64,000 nt of DNA from Falsiroseomonas sp051859025 (GCF_051859025.1 NZ_JBHYGL010000012.1:390851-454850); one strand, 5' to 3'. Shown: positions 26,229 to 34,306, counted from the first letter of the stretch. Numbers and translations: made by a program. Notes: generated from the letters alone by a model not told the origin.

Positions 26229-26425
26229 CCAGGGGGCTTTGCCCCCCGGCACCCCCCACCAGAAGCCAGCGGGCTCCTGGACCTCATATTGATGGGTGGT
26301 GGGATGAGGGGCCGGCGCGCGCGCGGGTCAGGAACGCGTTCGGGCCCCTCATCCCACCACCCATGAAGGGGGTTCCGAGGGGCCGCTGCCCCTCGGCGGG
26401 GAGCGCGAGGGGCAGCGCCCCTCGC
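26229..26425. repeat. Inverted-repeat cluster including a perfect 22-bp inverted repeat
   Basis: Four stems lie between convergent genes: GGGGGC/GCCCCC (26232-26246); a perfect 22-bp inverted repeat at 26292-26313 and 26343-26364 starting ATGGGTGGTGGGATGAGG; CCGAGGGGC/GCCCCTCGG (26375-26396); and GCGAGGGGC/GCCCCTCGC (26405-26425). The style matches the hairpin chains at 17614 and 63460. No T runs follow, but the position suggests bidirectional termination. Confidence 0.7.
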
Positions 26426-26450
26426 AACTCACCAGCGCAACGTCAGCCCA

Positions 26451-27245
26451 TCACCCCCCAAGCCATTCCAGCAACACCCGGTTGAAGTCCCCGGGCTTCT
26501 CGACATTCGGCAGGTGGCGGGCGCCGGCGATGGCGGTGAAGCGGCCGTTCGGCACCAGCTTGGCGATGCGCTGGCCTTCGGCGGGGGGCACGGCGTGGTC
26601 GTCCTCCCCGCACAGCACCAGGGTCGGGAGGGCCAGGCTGGGCAGGCGGACGACGTGGCTGAACCGCATGATGGCTTCGACGCAGCCGCAATAGCCATCG
26701 GGCGTGGTGGCTTCGATGGTGCCGAGGATCTCCGCCCAGCGGGCGGGGTTCGCGGCGGCGAAGGCGGGGGTCAGCCAGCGTTCGATGGTGGCCTGGGCCA
26801 CCGGCTGCACCGATCCCGCCGCCCGCACCGCGGCCAGGCGTGGTCCCCAGATGGCGTCGGCGTTGGGCAGCGATTCCGGCAGTGCGTCGCAGATGACGAT
26901 GCTGCGCAGCAGCCCGGGGTGGTCCAGCGCCAGCGCCTGGCCGCTCATGCCGCCGAGCGACAGCCCGACATAGTCGACCGGGCCGAGGGCGAGGCGCTTC
27001 AGCACGAAGGCCAGGTCGTTGCCGAGCATCGCCATGGAATAGGCGCCGGGCGAGGCGGTGCTGCCACCATGCCCGCGCAGGTCGATCCGCAGCACGCGAT
27101 AGCCGGCGGCAAGCAGCACGGGCACCTGTTCCGCCCACATGCCGCCATCGGCGCCGAGCGAGTGAACCAGGCAGACCGTCCGGGCGCCTGGCGCGCCCAG
27201 CAGATCGGCGAAAAGGGTCACGCCGTCCGGCGTCCGGATCAGCAT
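26451..27245 (-). CDS. Alpha/beta hydrolase, 3-oxoadipate enol-lactonase-like
   Basis: The 264-residue product has the alpha/beta hydrolase core: HSLGADGGMW (oxyanion-hole region), the nucleophile Ser in GLSLGGMSGQAL, the acid Asp in LCGEDDHAVPP, and His in ARHLPNVEKP. The overall length and the DLRGHGGSTASPGAYSM and GTIEATTPDGYCGCVEAI blocks fit PcaD, which hydrolyses 3-oxoadipate enol-lactone in the beta-ketoadipate pathway. No other pca genes are nearby, so the substrate is uncertain. It follows the TctC gene by four bases, in the same operon. Confidence 0.85.
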   Translation of the reverse strand: MLIRTPDGVTLFADLLGAPGARTVCLVHSLGADGGMWAEQVPVLLAAGYRVLRIDLRGHGGSTASPGAYSMAMLGNDLAFVLKRLALGPVDYVGLSLGGMSGQALALDHPGLLRSIVICDALPESLPNADAIWGPRLAAVRAAGSVQPVAQATIERWLTPAFAAANPARWAEILGTIEATTPDGYCGCVEAIMRFSHVVRLPSLALPTLVLCGEDDHAVPPAEGQRIAKLVPNGRFTAIAGARHLPNVEKPGDFNRVLLEWLGG

Positions 27246-27249
27246 GGCG

Positions 27250-28224
27250 TCAGTCGATCTGGATGTTGATGGTGCGCACCACTTCCCGCCAGCTGCGCAC
27301 TTCCTCCGCCACATAGGCTTGCGCCTGCTGGACGTTGCCGCCGATCGGGTCGAAGCCCGCGGCGGCCAGGCGCTGCTGGAAGGCGGGCAGGGCCATGGCG
27401 CGCTGGACGTCGGCGTTGACCTTCGCCAGCACGGCGGGCGGCACGGCGGCGGGGTAGAGCACCGCGACCCAGGCGACATCGATGATGGGCGGGAAGCCGG
27501 CTTCCGCCACCGTCGGCACGTCCATCATCGTGGAGTTCCGCGTGGCGCTGGTCACGGCCAGGCCGCGCGCCTGCCGCCCCTGAACCTGGGAGACGGCGGA
27601 GGGGAGGGAGGTCGCGACCATGTCCACCGTGCCGGCCAGCAGCGCCAGCATCGCGGGGCCCGCGCCGGTGAAGGGGATGTGCTGCGCATCGACGCCGCCT
27701 TCCCGCTTGAACAGGAGTTCGGCGGAGAGGTGGGCGGCGACGCCGACGCCCGCGGTGCCGTAGTTGATCGGCCGCCGCCGGCCGAGTTCCACCAAATCCC
27801 GCATCGTGCGGACGGGGCTGTCGGCCCGCACCACGAAGAGGTTCGGCGTGCCGGCCACCACCGCCGCCACGGCGAATTCCTCCGGCCGGTAGCCGGGGGC
27901 GCGGGACAGGCTCGGGTTGATGGCGAAGGCGCCGGTGGTGACGAGGGCCGTGTAGCCATCGGCATTGGCGCGCGCGATCTGCTGCGCGGCGACATTGCCG
28001 CCGGCGCCGCCGCGATTCTCGACGATGACGGGGTGGCGCCAGGTCTCGGCCAGGTATTCGCCCAGCATCCGCCCGATCAGGTCCGCGAATCCGCCAGGGG
28101 CGAAGGCGACGACGAAGCGCACCGGCCGTTCCGGCCAGGCCGGCTGCGCCAGGGCGGTGCCGGTGGGGAGGCCGCTGGCGGGCAGCGTCAGGGCCGCACC
28201 GAGAATGCCGCGTCTTGTCGTCAT
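27250..28224 (-). CDS. TctC/Bug-family periplasmic substrate-binding protein (copy 4)
   Basis: The 324-residue product has a twin-arginine-like signal (TTRRGILGAALTLPASG..., TALAQ) and the motifs VRFVVAFAPGGFADLIGR, VENRGGAGGNVAAQ, INYGTAGVGVAAHL and the C-terminal QRLAAAGFDPIGG. The PYRGG motif is altered to IPFTGAGPAML. It is the first gene of a two-gene unit with the enol-lactonase-like hydrolase, so the ligand may be an aromatic-derived acid; that is inference. No TctAB genes are seen. Confidence 0.95.
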   Translation of the reverse strand: MTTRRGILGAALTLPASGLPTGTALAQPAWPERPVRFVVAFAPGGFADLIGRMLGEYLAETWRHPVIVENRGGAGGNVAAQQIARANADGYTALVTTGAFAINPSLSRAPGYRPEEFAVAAVVAGTPNLFVVRADSPVRTMRDLVELGRRRPINYGTAGVGVAAHLSAELLFKREGGVDAQHIPFTGAGPAMLALLAGTVDMVATSLPSAVSQVQGRQARGLAVTSATRNSTMMDVPTVAEAGFPPIIDVAWVAVLYPAAVPPAVLAKVNADVQRAMALPAFQQRLAAAGFDPIGGNVQQAQAYVAEEVRSWREVVRTINIQID

Positions 28225-28323
28225 GTGGGATTTCCTCCGCCGGTCGATGCGCTTTACGCAGCGGGGGCCGAACCGACAACCCAAGGCTTGCGTCTGGGGC
28301 AGGGGATGCCGAATTCTTCCCCC

Positions 28324-28920
28324 ATGGTCCATCGCCTGGCGCTTCCCCTGCTGCTCCTCCTCGCCGCGCCAGCCGCGTTGCACCCCCTTTGGGCGCAGCC
28401 CGCCGCGCCGCCCACCCGCGCCAACCCGGCGGAGGCGCGCCGCGCGGAACTGGACCGGCTGTTCGAGGCCCTGAAATCCGCCCCGGACGCCCAGGGCGGC
28501 CAGCTGGTGGAAACCCGCATCCGCGCCCTCTGGAGCCAGTCGGTTTCGCCGGCCACGGGCCTGCTGCTCCGCCGCGGCCTGCGCAACCTGCAGGGGGATG
28601 AGGCCGCGGAGGCGTTGGAGGATTTCGACGCCGCCCTGGTGCTGGACCCCGCCGCCGCCGATGCCTGGCTGCTGCGCGCCCGCGCCCAGGCCAGGCTTGG
28701 CGACCGCGTGGCCGCGGCGGGCGACCTGCGGGAGGCGCTTCGCCTGGAGCCCCGCCATTTCGGCGCCCTGCTGCAATTGTCGGAGTTGCAGGAGGAAGCC
28801 GGGGATTTGCCCGGCGCGCTGCGCAGCCTGGATGCGGCGCTGGCGCTGCATCCGAGGATGCCGGGCGGCACCGAGCGGCGCCGCGAACTGGCCCGGCGCG
28901 CGGAAGGCGACGCGCTGTAG
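28324..28920 (+). CDS. Secreted tetratricopeptide-repeat protein
   Basis: The 198-residue product has a signal peptide (HRLALPLLLLLAAPAALHPLWA) and about three TPR units in the second half: ALEDFDAALVLDPAAADAWL, GDLREALRLEPRHFGALLQL and ALRSLDAALALHPRMPGG. It is probably periplasmic and acts as a protein-interaction scaffold; no partner is known. It diverges from the copy 4 TctC gene across 99 bases. Confidence 0.85.
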   Translation: MVHRLALPLLLLLAAPAALHPLWAQPAAPPTRANPAEARRAELDRLFEALKSAPDAQGGQLVETRIRALWSQSVSPATGLLLRRGLRNLQGDEAAEALEDFDAALVLDPAAADAWLLRARAQARLGDRVAAAGDLREALRLEPRHFGALLQLSELQEEAGDLPGALRSLDAALALHPRMPGGTERRRELARRAEGDAL

Positions 28921-29022
28921 AAAACGCTGGCGCCAGGCTGATAGTTCCTGTTATGTTCCATTCCACCATCGCCCGTTCCCCCGCGCGCGATGGCCTGACC
29001 CCTCCCTGTAGCCGACCCTGCT

Positions 29023-29061
29023 CCCTCTCCCCCTGTTTGGGGGGGAGGGTTGGGGTGAGGG
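29023..29061 (+). repeat. Palindromic GC-rich repeat, copy 3
   Basis: CCCTCTCCCCC-TGTTT-GGGGGGGAGGG followed by TTGGGGTGAGGG. Same family as the copies at 11411 and 63290. Confidence 0.85.
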
Positions 29062-29100
29062 CGGGCTTGCCGGATGCACCCCGGAATCGCGTCTAAATGG

Positions 29101-29136
29101 GCTAAAAGGGCTAAAAGCGCTTAGTTGCTAAAAAGC
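29101..29136 (+). promoter_or_regulatory. Candidate Ada box and A-rich promoter island of ada
   Basis: The sequence GCTAAAAGGGCTAAAAGCGC contains AAAGCGC (29114-29120), seven of eight bases of the E. coli Ada-box core AAAGCGCA, and is followed by another GCTAAAAAG. It lies about 105 bases before the ada start in an otherwise GC-rich region. Methylated Ada binding here would give adaptive-response autoregulation; this is inferred from the match. Confidence 0.5.
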
Positions 29137-29224
29137 CACACCGCGCGCCGCCGCAACCCCCGGATGGCCCCCGCCCGCCGGATTGCGTCACATCCCGCCA
29201 CCGAACGCCGGAGGCCCCCTCCTC

Positions 29225-30304
29225 ATGCCTGACGCCATGCCCGACGCTGCCCTGGACCCCGACGCGCTCCGCTGGCAGGCCGTCCTGGCGCGTGACCCCG
29301 CGCTGGCCGGCGCGCCCTTCCTCTATGCCGTCACGACGCAGGGCGTCTTCTGCAAGCCAGGCTGCCCGTCCCGCCCGCCGCTCCGCCGCAATGCCCGCTT
29401 CTACGCCGATGTCCCGGCGGCTGAGGCCGCCGGCTTCCGCGCCTGCAAGCGCTGCGACCCCCGGGGCGACCGCGCGCGCCTGCACGCCGATGCCGTCGCC
29501 GCCGCCTGCGCCCTGATCGAATCCGCCGAAACCATCCCGAGCCTGGAGGCGCTGGCCGCCCGCGCCGGCTATGCCCGCCACCATTTCCTCCGCCTGTTCC
29601 GCGACATCACAGGCGTCACGCCCCGTTCCTATGCCGAGGGCGTCCGCGCCCGCCGCCTGCAGGCCGCCCTCGCCGCCGGGGACCGCGTGGCGGATGCCGT
29701 GGCGGGCGCCGGCTTCGGCAGCGAATCGCGGGTCTATGAGGATACCGCCCGCCACCTCGGCATGACCCCCGGCGCCGCGCGGCGCGGCGGGCAGGGGGAG
29801 GTGATCCGCATCGCCCGCGCCGACAGCGCCATGGGCCCGCTGCTGGTCGGCGCGACCGGGGCCGGCATCTGCTTCATCGGCTTCAACGAGACGCCGGACG
29901 CCCTCGAAGGCGACCTCCGCGCGCGCTTCCCGAAGGCCCGGATCGAGGAAGCGCCGGAAGCCCTGGCGGAGACCATACGCCAGGTCACGGCCTTCATCGC
30001 GGAACCGGAAGCCGCCCTCGCCTTGCCGCTCGACCTGCGCGGGACCGCCTTCCAGCGGCGGGTGTGGGAGGCGCTGGTGGCCATCCCCCTGGGGGAGACG
30101 CGTACCTATTCCGGCCTGGCGGCATCGATGGGCCAACCCGCCGCGACGCGCGCCGTGGCGCGGGCCTGCGCGCAGAACCCGGTGGCCCTCGCCGTGCCCT
30201 GCCACCGCGTCATCGGCGCCAGCGGCGACCTGACAGGCTATCGCTGGGGCGTGCCCCGCAAGGCCGCGCTGCTGGCGGGCGAGAGGCGCGCCAGGGGAAG
30301 GTAA
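29225..30304 (+). CDS. ada: Bifunctional Ada protein: DNA repair methyltransferase and regulator
   Basis: Ada removes methyl groups from DNA phosphotriesters and O6-methylguanine and, when methylated, activates the adaptive response. The 359-residue product has the N-terminal zinc domain with four cysteines (C43, C47, C74, C77, equivalent to E. coli C38, C42, C69, C72), an AraC-type helix-turn-helix (SLEALAARAGYARHHFLRLF), and the C-terminal methyltransferase domain with the active-site PCHRVIG and FQRRVWEAL. All three modules are complete. A candidate Ada box lies upstream. Confidence 0.96.
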   Translation: MPDAMPDAALDPDALRWQAVLARDPALAGAPFLYAVTTQGVFCKPGCPSRPPLRRNARFYADVPAAEAAGFRACKRCDPRGDRARLHADAVAAACALIESAETIPSLEALAARAGYARHHFLRLFRDITGVTPRSYAEGVRARRLQAALAAGDRVADAVAGAGFGSESRVYEDTARHLGMTPGAARRGGQGEVIRIARADSAMGPLLVGATGAGICFIGFNETPDALEGDLRARFPKARIEEAPEALAETIRQVTAFIAEPEAALALPLDLRGTAFQRRVWEALVAIPLGETRTYSGLAASMGQPAATRAVARACAQNPVALAVPCHRVIGASGDLTGYRWGVPRKAALLAGERRARGR

Positions 30305-30319
30305 CTCGGGGGCGGTAGC

Positions 30320-30763
30320 TCAGTTCGGCGCCGGCGTGGCTGCCGGTGCGGGTGGCGTGGCCGCCGGTGCGGGTGCGGGTGCGGGCGGTGCGGCGGGTGC
30401 TGCGGCCCGCGGCACCAGCCTTTCCCGCCCATTGGCGGGGGAACCGATGATGGTCCATTCCCCGTCCATGCTGCCATCGGGGTTCAAGGTGTAGATCCCC
30501 ATCCCCGGGCGGGATGCCAGGCCATAGGCGACGGAGATCGTGCGGCCGGAGGCAAAGCCCACGCCTTCCACCACCCCGCCGCCGATGCGCCAGGCGATGA
30601 GGAAGGAGGACAGGCCCGCGGCCCGGATCTGCGCCTGGCCGGTATAGGGCGTGCCGTCGAGGTTGACCCCCGTCACGTCATAGGTCCCCTCCCGCTGCGC
30701 CAGCGCCGGGGAGGACAGCGCGGCAAGCAGCGGCAGGGCGAGGGCAAGGCGTCGGGCGTTCAT
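30320..30763 (-). CDS. Small secreted protein with Ala/Pro-rich tail, paralogue of 18767-19126
   Basis: The 147-residue product has a signal peptide (ARRLALALPLLAALSSPALAQ), a domain of about 95 residues matching the protein at 18767-19126 (TYDVTGVNLDGTPYTGQAQI, AWRIGGGVVEGVGF, VAYGLAS, NPDGSMDGEWTI, RERLVPR), and a C-terminal Ala/Pro tail of about 30 residues that the paralogue lacks. Function unknown; probably periplasmic. It converges with ada across 15 bases. Confidence 0.78.
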   Translation of the reverse strand: MNARRLALALPLLAALSSPALAQREGTYDVTGVNLDGTPYTGQAQIRAAGLSSFLIAWRIGGGVVEGVGFASGRTISVAYGLASRPGMGIYTLNPDGSMDGEWTIIGSPANGRERLVPRAAAPAAPPAPAPAPAATPPAPAATPAPN

Positions 30764-30827
30764 CGTCGCGGCTCCTGGCAGGCGGGGCGCAGGGAAGACG
30801 CACCGCCCGCCTTCGTCAACCATCCTC

Positions 30828-32486
30828 CTATTTAACGACGGCGACGCGCAGCGCGTTCGTCGTGCCTGGCGTGCCGAAGGGCACGCCCGCCGTCACCACC
30901 ACCTCGTCGCCGTGTTTCGCGAAGCCTTCCTGGCTGGCGGCGCGGATGGCCTTGGCGACCATGTCCGTCATCGAATGCGGCTCCACCGACATCAGCGGAT
31001 GCACGCCCCACACCACCGCCATGCGGCGCGATGTCTGCTGGGACGCGGTCAGGCCGATGATCGGGCAGCTCGGCCTTTCCCGCGCCACGCGGAGCGTGGT
31101 GGAACCGGTGGAGGTGAAGGTCGCGATGACCTCCGCCTCGATCGTCTGCGCCACCTGGCGGGCGGCGGCGGCGATGGCGCCGGCGCTGGTCTTCTCCGGT
31201 GCCGGCCGCTCCGCATCCGTCAGCGTCCGCCAACCCGGATCGCCTTCGACGCGGGCGATGATGCGGTCCATGATGTTGACGGCCTCGAAGGGGAACTGTC
31301 CGGCCGCGGTCTCGGCCGACAGCATCACAGCGTCCGCGCCATCGAACACCGCCGTCGCCACGTCCGAGGCTTCGGCGCGGGTCGGCGACGGCGCGGTGAT
31401 CATGCTTTCCAGCATCTGGGTCGCCACCACCACCGGCTTGCCCAGCGACCGGGCGGCGCGGACGATGCGCTTCTGGATCAGCGGCACTTCCTCCGGCGGG
31501 CATTCCACGCCGAGGTCGCCGCGCGCCACCATCACGCAATCCGCCAGCGCCAGGATGGCGTCCAGGTTCTCGACCGCCTGCGGCTTCTCCATCTTGACCA
31601 TGATCCAGGCGCGCCCGGCGGCGATCTCCTTGGCCTCGATCACATCCTCCGGCCGCTGCACGAAACTCAGACCGATGTATTCGACGCCCTGTTCCAGCAC
31701 GAAGTCGAGGTCCGCGCGGTCCTTCTCCGTCAGCGCGGGGATCGGCAGCACCACATCGGGCACGTTCACGCCCTTGCGGTCGGACAGCGCGCCGCCGACC
31801 AGGACCTCCGTCTCCAGGTGATCCTCCCGCTTGTGCAGCACGCGCAGCCGCAGCTTGCCGTCATCCAGCAGCAGCGTGGTGCCGATGCCGGCGGCCTCGA
31901 TGATCTCGGGATGGGGCAGCTGCACGCGGCGCACGTCGCCGGGATTGGGACTGAGGTCGAGGCGGAATTTCTGCCCCGTCTGCAACTGCACCCGCCCGCC
32001 CTGGAACTTGCCCACCCGGAGCTTCGGGCCCTGGACGTCGGCCAGGATGCCGATCGGCCGGTCCACCTTCTGCTCCAGCGCCCGGATGATGGCGATCCGC
32101 TCCGCATGGTCGGCGTGGGAGCCGTGGGAGAAGTTCAGCCGGAACACATCGGCGCCGGCGCGGAACAGGCGCTCGATCACCTCGGCGGAGGACGATGCCG
32201 GCCCCAGCGTCGCGATGATCTTCGTCCGGCGCCGGCGTCGCAGCGGGATCCGTTGGGCCATGACTCGGGAAAATCCTTCGCGGCGTGGGGTATCGGGCAG
32301 CACCTCCGGCACGTCGGACCGGATGGTGGTGGGCGGCACGCCAAGGGCACGCGCCACTTCGGCAACGCGGTCATCCGGCACGCGCTTCCATTGGGAAACG
32401 GCGGCGGTGGAGATGCCGAGGGCGGTTGCGATACGGGTGACGGCGCCCCGCTGGGTCAGCAGGGCTTCGAGGGCTGGGTCGCGCAT
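30828..32486 (-). CDS. pyk: Pyruvate kinase with N-terminal Cro/YdaS-like helix-turn-helix
   Basis: The open frame gives 552 residues. Residues 1-60 form a Cro/YdaS-like DNA-binding domain: GAVTRIATALGISTAAVSQW (14-33), KRVPDDRVAEVARALGV and TTIRSDV. After a 15-residue linker comes a full pyruvate kinase from about residue 85 (RRRRTKIIATLGPASSS), with RLNFSHGSH, the signature WIMVKMEKPQAVENLD, RGDLGVE, ATQMLESM and the C-terminal GTPGTTNALRV. The enzyme turns phosphoenolpyruvate and ADP into pyruvate and ATP. No stop codon separates the parts; a separate enzyme could start at Met76 (32261), where the ribosome binding site is weak. The promoter carries two matched dyads. It lies near ttuD and ttuC. 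Confidence 0.93.
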   Translation of the reverse strand: MRDPALEALLTQRGAVTRIATALGISTAAVSQWKRVPDDRVAEVARALGVPPTTIRSDVPEVLPDTPRREGFSRVMAQRIPLRRRRRTKIIATLGPASSSAEVIERLFRAGADVFRLNFSHGSHADHAERIAIIRALEQKVDRPIGILADVQGPKLRVGKFQGGRVQLQTGQKFRLDLSPNPGDVRRVQLPHPEIIEAAGIGTTLLLDDGKLRLRVLHKREDHLETEVLVGGALSDRKGVNVPDVVLPIPALTEKDRADLDFVLEQGVEYIGLSFVQRPEDVIEAKEIAAGRAWIMVKMEKPQAVENLDAILALADCVMVARGDLGVECPPEEVPLIQKRIVRAARSLGKPVVVATQMLESMITAPSPTRAEASDVATAVFDGADAVMLSAETAAGQFPFEAVNIMDRIIARVEGDPGWRTLTDAERPAPEKTSAGAIAAAARQVAQTIEAEVIATFTSTGSTTLRVARERPSCPIIGLTASQQTSRRMAVVWGVHPLMSVEPHSMTDMVAKAIRAASQEGFAKHGDEVVVTAGVPFGTPGTTNALRVAVVK

Positions 32487-32494
32487 GGCCTTAC

Positions 32495-32556
32495 CTTAAG
32501 TGAAATAAGCCAAGGATGCCAGTTTCGGATTGTAGCTTAATTTACGTAAGTGTCGG
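32495..32556 (-). promoter_or_regulatory. Promoter of the HTH-pyruvate kinase gene with two CTTA-N7-TAAG dyads
   Basis: On the minus strand CCGACA (32551-32556) and TACAAT (32529-32534) form a -35/-10 pair with a 16-base spacer. One 15-bp dyad, CTTA-N7-TAAG, fills 32536-32550, nearly the whole spacer; a second with the same layout lies at 32495-32509, just before the start codon. Centres are 41 bp apart, about four helical turns. This is the pattern of a Cro-like autoregulated promoter. The sequence is AT-rich against its surroundings. Confidence 0.65.
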
Positions 32557-32735
32557 TGGCGCCGCGGCCCGGGTGTTACACGCCGGCCACCAGGGGGTGT
32601 GGCCCATCCGCCACAGGCCCCCCGAATCATTTTTCGCCTTGGCGACTTTTCCGGGGAACCGCGTTGGGACCTGCGGACACGGTGGCCAGCACGGCCGCTG
32701 GGCAGCCCGTCCGGCCTTCCCACGGAGACACGCTC

Positions 32736-33857
32736 ATGAGCCTCAGAAATACCCTCCTCGCCACCACGCTGCTGGCGCTGCCCGTGACGGCGGCCCAGGC
32801 GCAGCAGGTCAACGGCCTCTACATCGGTGCCGGCGCCGGCGTGAACTGGCTGATGGATGCCGACCTTTCGGCGACCGGCCAGCTCGGCCAGTCACTCGCC
32901 GCCGGCGGCCGCAGCACCCGCGGCGATATCTCCTTCGACATGGGCTATGTCGGCGTCGTCAGCCTGGGCTACGGCTTCGGCAACGGTGTCCGCGCGGAAC
33001 TCGAAGGCAGCTTCCGCGAGAACGAGGTCGACAGCATCTCCGGCTTCGGCGGCACCACCAACGCCACCGGCAAGGCCCGCAGCTACGGTGTGATGGCGAA
33101 TGCGCTGTATGATTTCGACCTCGGCCTGAACTTCGGCGGCTTCTCCTTCCAGCCCTATGTCGGCGTCGGTGCCGGCTATGTCTGGCGCGAATTCGACAAT
33201 GTCCGCGCCAATGTGCTCGGCGGCCAGGTCCGCACCGACGGCACCGATGGCCGCTTCGCCTACCAGGCCATCGCCGGCGCCTCCGTGCCGCTGACCGCCT
33301 GGGCCCCGGGGCTCGCCTTCACGGCGGAATACCGCTTCATGGGCACGCTGGAGCACAAGCTCGATACCAGCAGCGGCGGTGGTTCCTTCACGGTCTCCCG
33401 CGGCGATACCCGCAGCGAGAACTACAACCACTCCATCCTGCTCGGCATCCGCTACGCCTTCGGCCAGACGCCGCCGCCGCCGCCGGTCGTGGCCCCGGCC
33501 GCGCCCGTCGCCGCCGCCCCGGCGCCCGCGCGCACCTACCTGGTGTTCTTCGACTTCGACCGCGCCGATTTGACGGACCGTGCCCGCCAGATCATCGCGG
33601 ACGCCGCGCAGAATTCCGGCCGGGTGCAGACCACGCGGATCGAGGTGGCCGGCCACGCCGACCGCGCCGGCACGCCGCAGTACAACCAGCGCCTGTCCGA
33701 ACGCCGCGCCGCGGCGGTCGCCAGCGAGCTGGAGCGCCAGGGCGTCGCCCGCGGCAACATCAGCGTCCAGGCCTTCGGCGAGAGCCGTCCGCTGGTCGCG
33801 ACGGCCGACGGTGTGCGGGAGCCGCAGAACCGCCGCGTCGAGATCGTGCTGCGCTGA
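32736..33857 (+). CDS. OmpA-family outer membrane protein
   Basis: The 373-residue product has a signal peptide (SLRNTLLATTLLALPVTAAQAQ), an N-terminal beta-barrel of about 240 residues (LYIGAGAGVNWL, VGYGF-type strands, FQPYVGVGAGYVW, ending SILLGIRYAFGQ), a Pro/Ala linker and a C-terminal OmpA peptidoglycan-binding domain (YLVFFDFDRADLT, RIEVAGHADRAGTPQYNQRL, ERRAAAVASEL). It links the outer membrane to the cell wall. It diverges from the pyruvate kinase gene and has its own terminator. Confidence 0.95.
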   Translation: MSLRNTLLATTLLALPVTAAQAQQVNGLYIGAGAGVNWLMDADLSATGQLGQSLAAGGRSTRGDISFDMGYVGVVSLGYGFGNGVRAELEGSFRENEVDSISGFGGTTNATGKARSYGVMANALYDFDLGLNFGGFSFQPYVGVGAGYVWREFDNVRANVLGGQVRTDGTDGRFAYQAIAGASVPLTAWAPGLAFTAEYRFMGTLEHKLDTSSGGGSFTVSRGDTRSENYNHSILLGIRYAFGQTPPPPPVVAPAAPVAAAPAPARTYLVFFDFDRADLTDRARQIIADAAQNSGRVQTTRIEVAGHADRAGTPQYNQRLSERRAAAVASELERQGVARGNISVQAFGESRPLVATADGVREPQNRRVEIVLR

Positions 33858-33884
33858 TCTCCCGCGTCCCGGGCTGAACGAAAG

Positions 33885-33918
33885 CGGCCGGGGGAGCGAT
33901 CCCCCGGCCGTTCCTATT
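33885..33918 (+). terminator. Terminator after the OmpA-family gene
   Basis: A perfect 10-bp stem CGGCCGGGGG, loop AGCGAT, partner CCCCCGGCCG, then TTCCTATTT. It lies 27 bases after the stop and overlaps the end of the convergent cupin gene. Confidence 0.8.
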
Positions 33919-34306
33919 TCAGGACAGCCGTCCAGCGCCCTTCGACATGCACCGCCTCATCCGGCCCGGGCCAGGGCGGCATGGTGATCGCCACCGCCTC
34001 GAAGGCCTGGTCCGCCGCCGCGCGGAACTGGAATTCCGTGCCCAGCGGGATGCTGATGCTGATGCCCGGCACCAGGGGCGTCACCTCCTCCCGCGTCGCA
34101 TCCCGCCGCCACATCTCGCCGCGCCCGGCGACCACATACCAAAGCTCCTCCACCGTGCGGTGCGTCACCGCCATGGAGACCTCCCCGGGGTTCAGCTTGA
34201 AATGCGCCATGGTGCCGCCCGCGGCGCGGACCAGCAGCCGCACCTCCGCCCCATCGGGGGCCAGCACGTCCGGCGCTTCGGGCAGCGCCCGCGTCTCGAA
34301 GCTCAT
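33914..34306 (-). CDS. Cupin-domain protein
   Basis: The 130-residue product has the cupin motif 1 region VTHRTVEELWYVVAGRGEMW and a motif 2 region with PLVPGISISIPLGTEFQFRA. The His and Glu residues expected for a metal site are partly present. Small single-domain cupins of this kind have varied roles (isomerases, regulators, sugar binding), so none is assigned. The start overlaps the glycerate kinase stop (ATGA), placing it in the ttuD operon. Confidence 0.82.
   Translation of the reverse strand: MSFETRALPEAPDVLAPDGAEVRLLVRAAGGTMAHFKLNPGEVSMAVTHRTVEELWYVVAGRGEMWRRDATREEVTPLVPGISISIPLGTEFQFRAAADQAFEAVAITMPPWPGPDEAVHVEGRWTAVLK

Larger units (their letters stand above)
28921..29224 (+). other. 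Intergenic stretch before ada
   Basis: These 304 bases hold no gene. They contain palindromic repeat copy 3 (29023-29061) and, closer to ada, an unusually A-rich island (29095-29136) with three GCTAAAA elements and a candidate Ada box. The rest shows nothing recognisable. Confidence 0.6.

Noticed and set aside
30306..30330. GGGGCGGTAGCTCAGTTCGG resembles the 5' half of a tRNA.
   Set aside because: The sequence that follows encodes the Ala/Pro tail of the 30320 protein and forms no anticodon or T arm.
30912..32540. Plus-strand frame opposite the pyruvate kinase.
   Set aside because: No recognisable motifs; the opposite frame has all pyruvate kinase signatures.
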